A stretch of DNA of 64,000 nt, from positions 1,806,041-1,870,040 of the forward strand of contig WBMV01007712.1 of NCBI GenBank assembly GCA_013396655.1. The letters are read 5' to 3'. Made by a program: the position numbers and the translations under genes. Positions within the stretch are counted from its first letter, which is position 1. Each line of letters opens with the position of its first letter. A model generated the notes under the pieces. That model made no database searches. It was not told where the DNA came from and saw only the letters and a program-made list of their open reading frames with translations. Of the stretch, positions 61,178 to 64,000 are shown in pieces. The stretch comes from Campylorhamphus procurvoides (lineage: Eukaryota > Chordata > Aves > Passeriformes > Dendrocolaptidae).

Positions 61178-62199
61178 TTGAGTAGATTTTTCTTAGAATT
61201 CAGTTTACTCCATCCGTACATCCATTCCCTGTTCTTAGGGGTTTCCCTATGAACGTGAAAACCATAACCTATGGAGTTAGTAACATAACCTGCACTTCAC
61301 TGGTGTTTTTCCTTGTCTTCTGACTTCTACCTCAAAATTCCCCACCTGTCACCTTTATTAAAAGATTCCCCTTGACTTACATTCCTCCTGTATACAGTGG
61401 ATGTTATGAATGCTTTGCTTGCCTCCAAAAACACTGAAAACTATTTGTTTGAGGTTCACATTCTTGTGTGTCTTTTCCAGTGTTGCACTGTGCTTTTGCA
61501 GTGCCAGATTAACCCCTTGGTACAAGATTTTCTTATGATGGTGTATCCATATGAATAAAATTATAAATTAACACACAAATAAAAATCAAAATTTTGAGTG
61601 GATTGAAAATACTTGCACATTCATAGGGAATTGGGCAGCAGTTTTTAGATGGAAAGAATTACCAGCCTACAAAAGGTAAAACATTAGCTGACACCTGACG
61701 AGGCAGTATTTTAATGCCACCTTTCATTTCCAAATGCTGGGTTGTGTTATGTTACACAGTGATGTAAGACACACTGTGAATGTCACAGTCAACTAGCAAG
61801 AAAGTCAGGGCTATTCCCTTCACTGAATTTAATTCCCACATCAGAAGGGTTCCCTCCTGCCTTGCTGGGGCAGCACTTTTCACAGCTTTGCACCTTCACT
61901 GTGACACCTTTCATCTGAAGATAAGCAAGCCACAGACTCATGCTAATAACAGACCCTTCCTAGAATACTTATGAGGTAGAGAAATTATAATAATGTCCCG
62001 TTTATTGATGAGAAAATCGAATCAGAATTTTATTAATGAGAAAACTGAATTAGAAATTTACTAAACTGAGTTAGAAATTGATGAGAGGTGACAGATGTCA
62101 GACTTAACCCTCAAACATCAGGCTCCCAGCCACGGATAACACACACACACTTCTCAACAACCTGCAATTCAACTCAGGGTTTTGCCCCTGCCACCAATC
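61178..62199. other. non-coding stretch with a small tandem repeat
   Basis: Nothing gene-like is recognised. A degenerate tandem repeat lies at 62005-62085 and a short AC tract near 62136-62150. Confidence 0.5.
62005..62085. repeat. degenerate short tandem repeat, unit about 28 bases
   Basis: Roughly two and a half units share the pattern 'atgagaaaa-tgaatyagaaattt'. The units begin near 62005, 62034 and 62062. The units have diverged from one another, so this is an old duplication and not an active minisatellite. Confidence 0.6.
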
Positions 62200-62600
62200 C
62201 GAGTACAGGTGGATAAAGATGTTACTCCCACGCCCCAGCACAATTCATTACATTACACTCTCCCCTTATTACACCAAAGTGCTGCCATTAAAGCCCATCC
62301 CACGGAGCCCCGCAGGAGCGTGTGACCAGAATGAAAGCGGCAGGGCATGGCTCACGGGCCACCAGAGAAGCACTTTGCCCCAGCTTGCTTTCAGAAGTAA
62401 AAGCCCTCATTTGAAATAAAACAAAAACTCTCGCTTTGATAAATGCAGGCTGCTTCAAAAAGATATTCTGCTCTCGAATCTCCCCAGCTAAATGCCACTG
62501 CAGCTGCAAGGGCCAGCCACGTGTGGAGTCAGCCTGGGAATTATCCACATAAATAAGGGGCACAGCTGGAAACATTGACTTTTTCCTGATCAAAAGGGCC
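62200..62600. promoter_or_regulatory. candidate regulatory region
   Basis: The stretch is GC- and CpG-richer than its flanks. It has an E-box CACGTG at 62518-62523 inside CCACGTGTGG, and open frames on both strands without protein character. The pattern resembles a conserved non-coding element or a weak promoter. The support is composition and one motif only. Confidence 0.18.
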
Positions 62601-64000
62601 TGGGAGGCAACTGGACAGTTGGGATCAGGCAAAGGATAGGGCTTTTATTATTTTCAAGGAGTGCCCCAGTGAATGGAGTAGCCAGTGTGGTCCTGGTGGC
62701 AGTGAAACATTCTAATGCCCTCTTCATCCCACACAAATTACTTAAAAGCTTGGCTTGAGGTCTATTTGGGGTTTGTTTTATTTCCACTCCTCTTTTTAGT
62801 GAAGAACTTCTGTAGAGAAACCCTGAAATACAACCAATCCTTTCATTGGTCTTTCTAATAGCATTCCCTGTCTAAGGTGCCTCCCTCACATACTGAATAA
62901 TAAATTGCAAATATTAACAAAGAAATCTCACATCAAAAATGCCTTCATTTTGCCCCTATTAAGAGAATGTGCTTAAATTCTATTGAAGTTTTTTATTTTA
63001 CTATGAATTTTCATATTAGCTTCCTTCATATATTCCATTGTGAAGTGAAAAAAAATCACAGAAAAATCCCTTTCCAACCTGTATTTACCTACTTTCATTC
63101 ACTAGTTATTTTCAACTACATATGCGGAAATTAAATATTTAACATGAAAAAAAGTCATTAAAAAAACCACAAAAAACAGTATTTCATTTCGTAAAGCTGT
63201 TCTTTTTAACCAAACCTAAAGGATTTAAAGATTCAAGCCACAAGATAACAAAATATTCCTAGAAGGAACACTCTCTGTTTTAGCAGAAAACAATCTGACA
63301 TGGAGGTCTGTGAAAGATAAGAAATGTATTCGAAATAAATACATTCCAACAATATTATGAATTTTGCAGTTTACCTTCATGCTAAACAGAAGTTCTGTGG
63401 CAATAACACCACCTTTGGTCTCACTTTTTACACAGCAATCCAGGACACAGAGTTCCACCTTATCCTTCAATTGTTATCTATCTTATCAACTTATGACCAC
63501 ATATATGGTAAAATATCTTTATTAATGTTGTCACAACACAACAATGGAATGAAGATCATCTATTTAGAACCAAAAAGGGTTCAGAGACAACCTTTAGTCT
63601 TCCTGTCTCAAACCAGCTTGGTTTTCAAAGTTGTGGTGTTTTCATTGTAATCAATTAGCAGAAGAAAACTTTATAAACCCAAAATACAATAACAATAACG
63701 TAGTATAAATTTTTATTGAAACTATAAAAAGTATATCCTTCTTGGGTGGTATGTTTTGGTTTTTAAATAGCAGGCAGAAATGACAAAGATATTATTTTCT
63801 GTAAGTGATCTCATAGGATTACCTGTAAGAATTGTTATGAAGTTAATATTTTGTTAGTGTTTCACCTGAATCCAAGCTATAGAACATTAGCATCACTGCA
63901 GGCTTACCCGCCTTGTCTGCAAATGCAGATGAGTGGGTGTATAATAAATCTCCAACATGTGACCAATATTGGAAGCTGACAGAGCAGTGACAGCCCTTGG
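62601..64000. other. non-coding stretch, nothing recognised
   Basis: The sequence is AT-rich and intron-like, with several A and T runs (for example near 63050 and 63145-63175). No exon, RNA gene or repeat family is recognised up to the window edge. Confidence 0.55.

Noticed and set aside
1..64000. CRISPR arrays, bacterial operons, tRNA, rRNA, U6 or other known small RNA genes, retroviral LTRs
   Set aside because: I looked for spaced direct repeats, tRNA B-box-like motifs, snRNA starts and LTR-type ends and saw nothing that fits. A covariance-model scan would be needed to exclude diverged small RNAs.

Overview
This window is nuclear DNA of a bird. The evidence is three independent pieces of the avian LINE CR1: a reverse-oriented 3' tail near 3.7 kb, a forward 3' tail near 61.1 kb, and a longer internally deleted reverse copy at 47.2-47.8 kb. 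The rest is AT-rich, CpG-poor, intron-like sequence with short A, T, CA and TA tracts. Nothing looks bacterial or viral: there are no operons, no CRISPR array, no recognisable tRNA or rRNA, and no long conserved protein.

Layout. 0-46.5 kb is almost entirely non-coding. It holds a few weak exon-like open segments (4.8-5.1, 24.2-24.6, 28.3-28.5 and 34.4 kb) and four stretches whose base pattern resembles conserved regulatory DNA: 9.0-9.7, 15.6, 20.9-21.1 and above all 29.85-30.34 kb. From 47.0 to 53.8 kb about 2.2 kb of sequence is present three to four times, nearly identical. The copies are joined by single N bases at 49317, 51369 and 53329. All breaks lie exactly at the Ns, and one copy carries a different indel allele, so this is most likely an assembly artefact (overlapping or allelic contigs laid end to end) and not a real tandem array. 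From 53.8 to 64 kb the sequence is unique again.

Genes. No gene is identified by name. The best coding candidate is a pair of plus-strand segments, 53707-53819 and 54107-54316. They have good splice sites, matching phase 0 at the shared intron, a stop codon, and an ATTAAA polyadenylation signal 68 bases downstream. This looks like the 3' end of an unrecognised gene. Other coding-like segments nearby (46518-46696, 55350-55621) may belong to the same locus or may be chance. All protein calls are low confidence because no homology search was possible.

I looked for an undescribed biological system and found none that the sequence supports. The items most worth checking are the duplicated block, the possible gene end, the internally deleted CR1 and the enhancer-like stretches.
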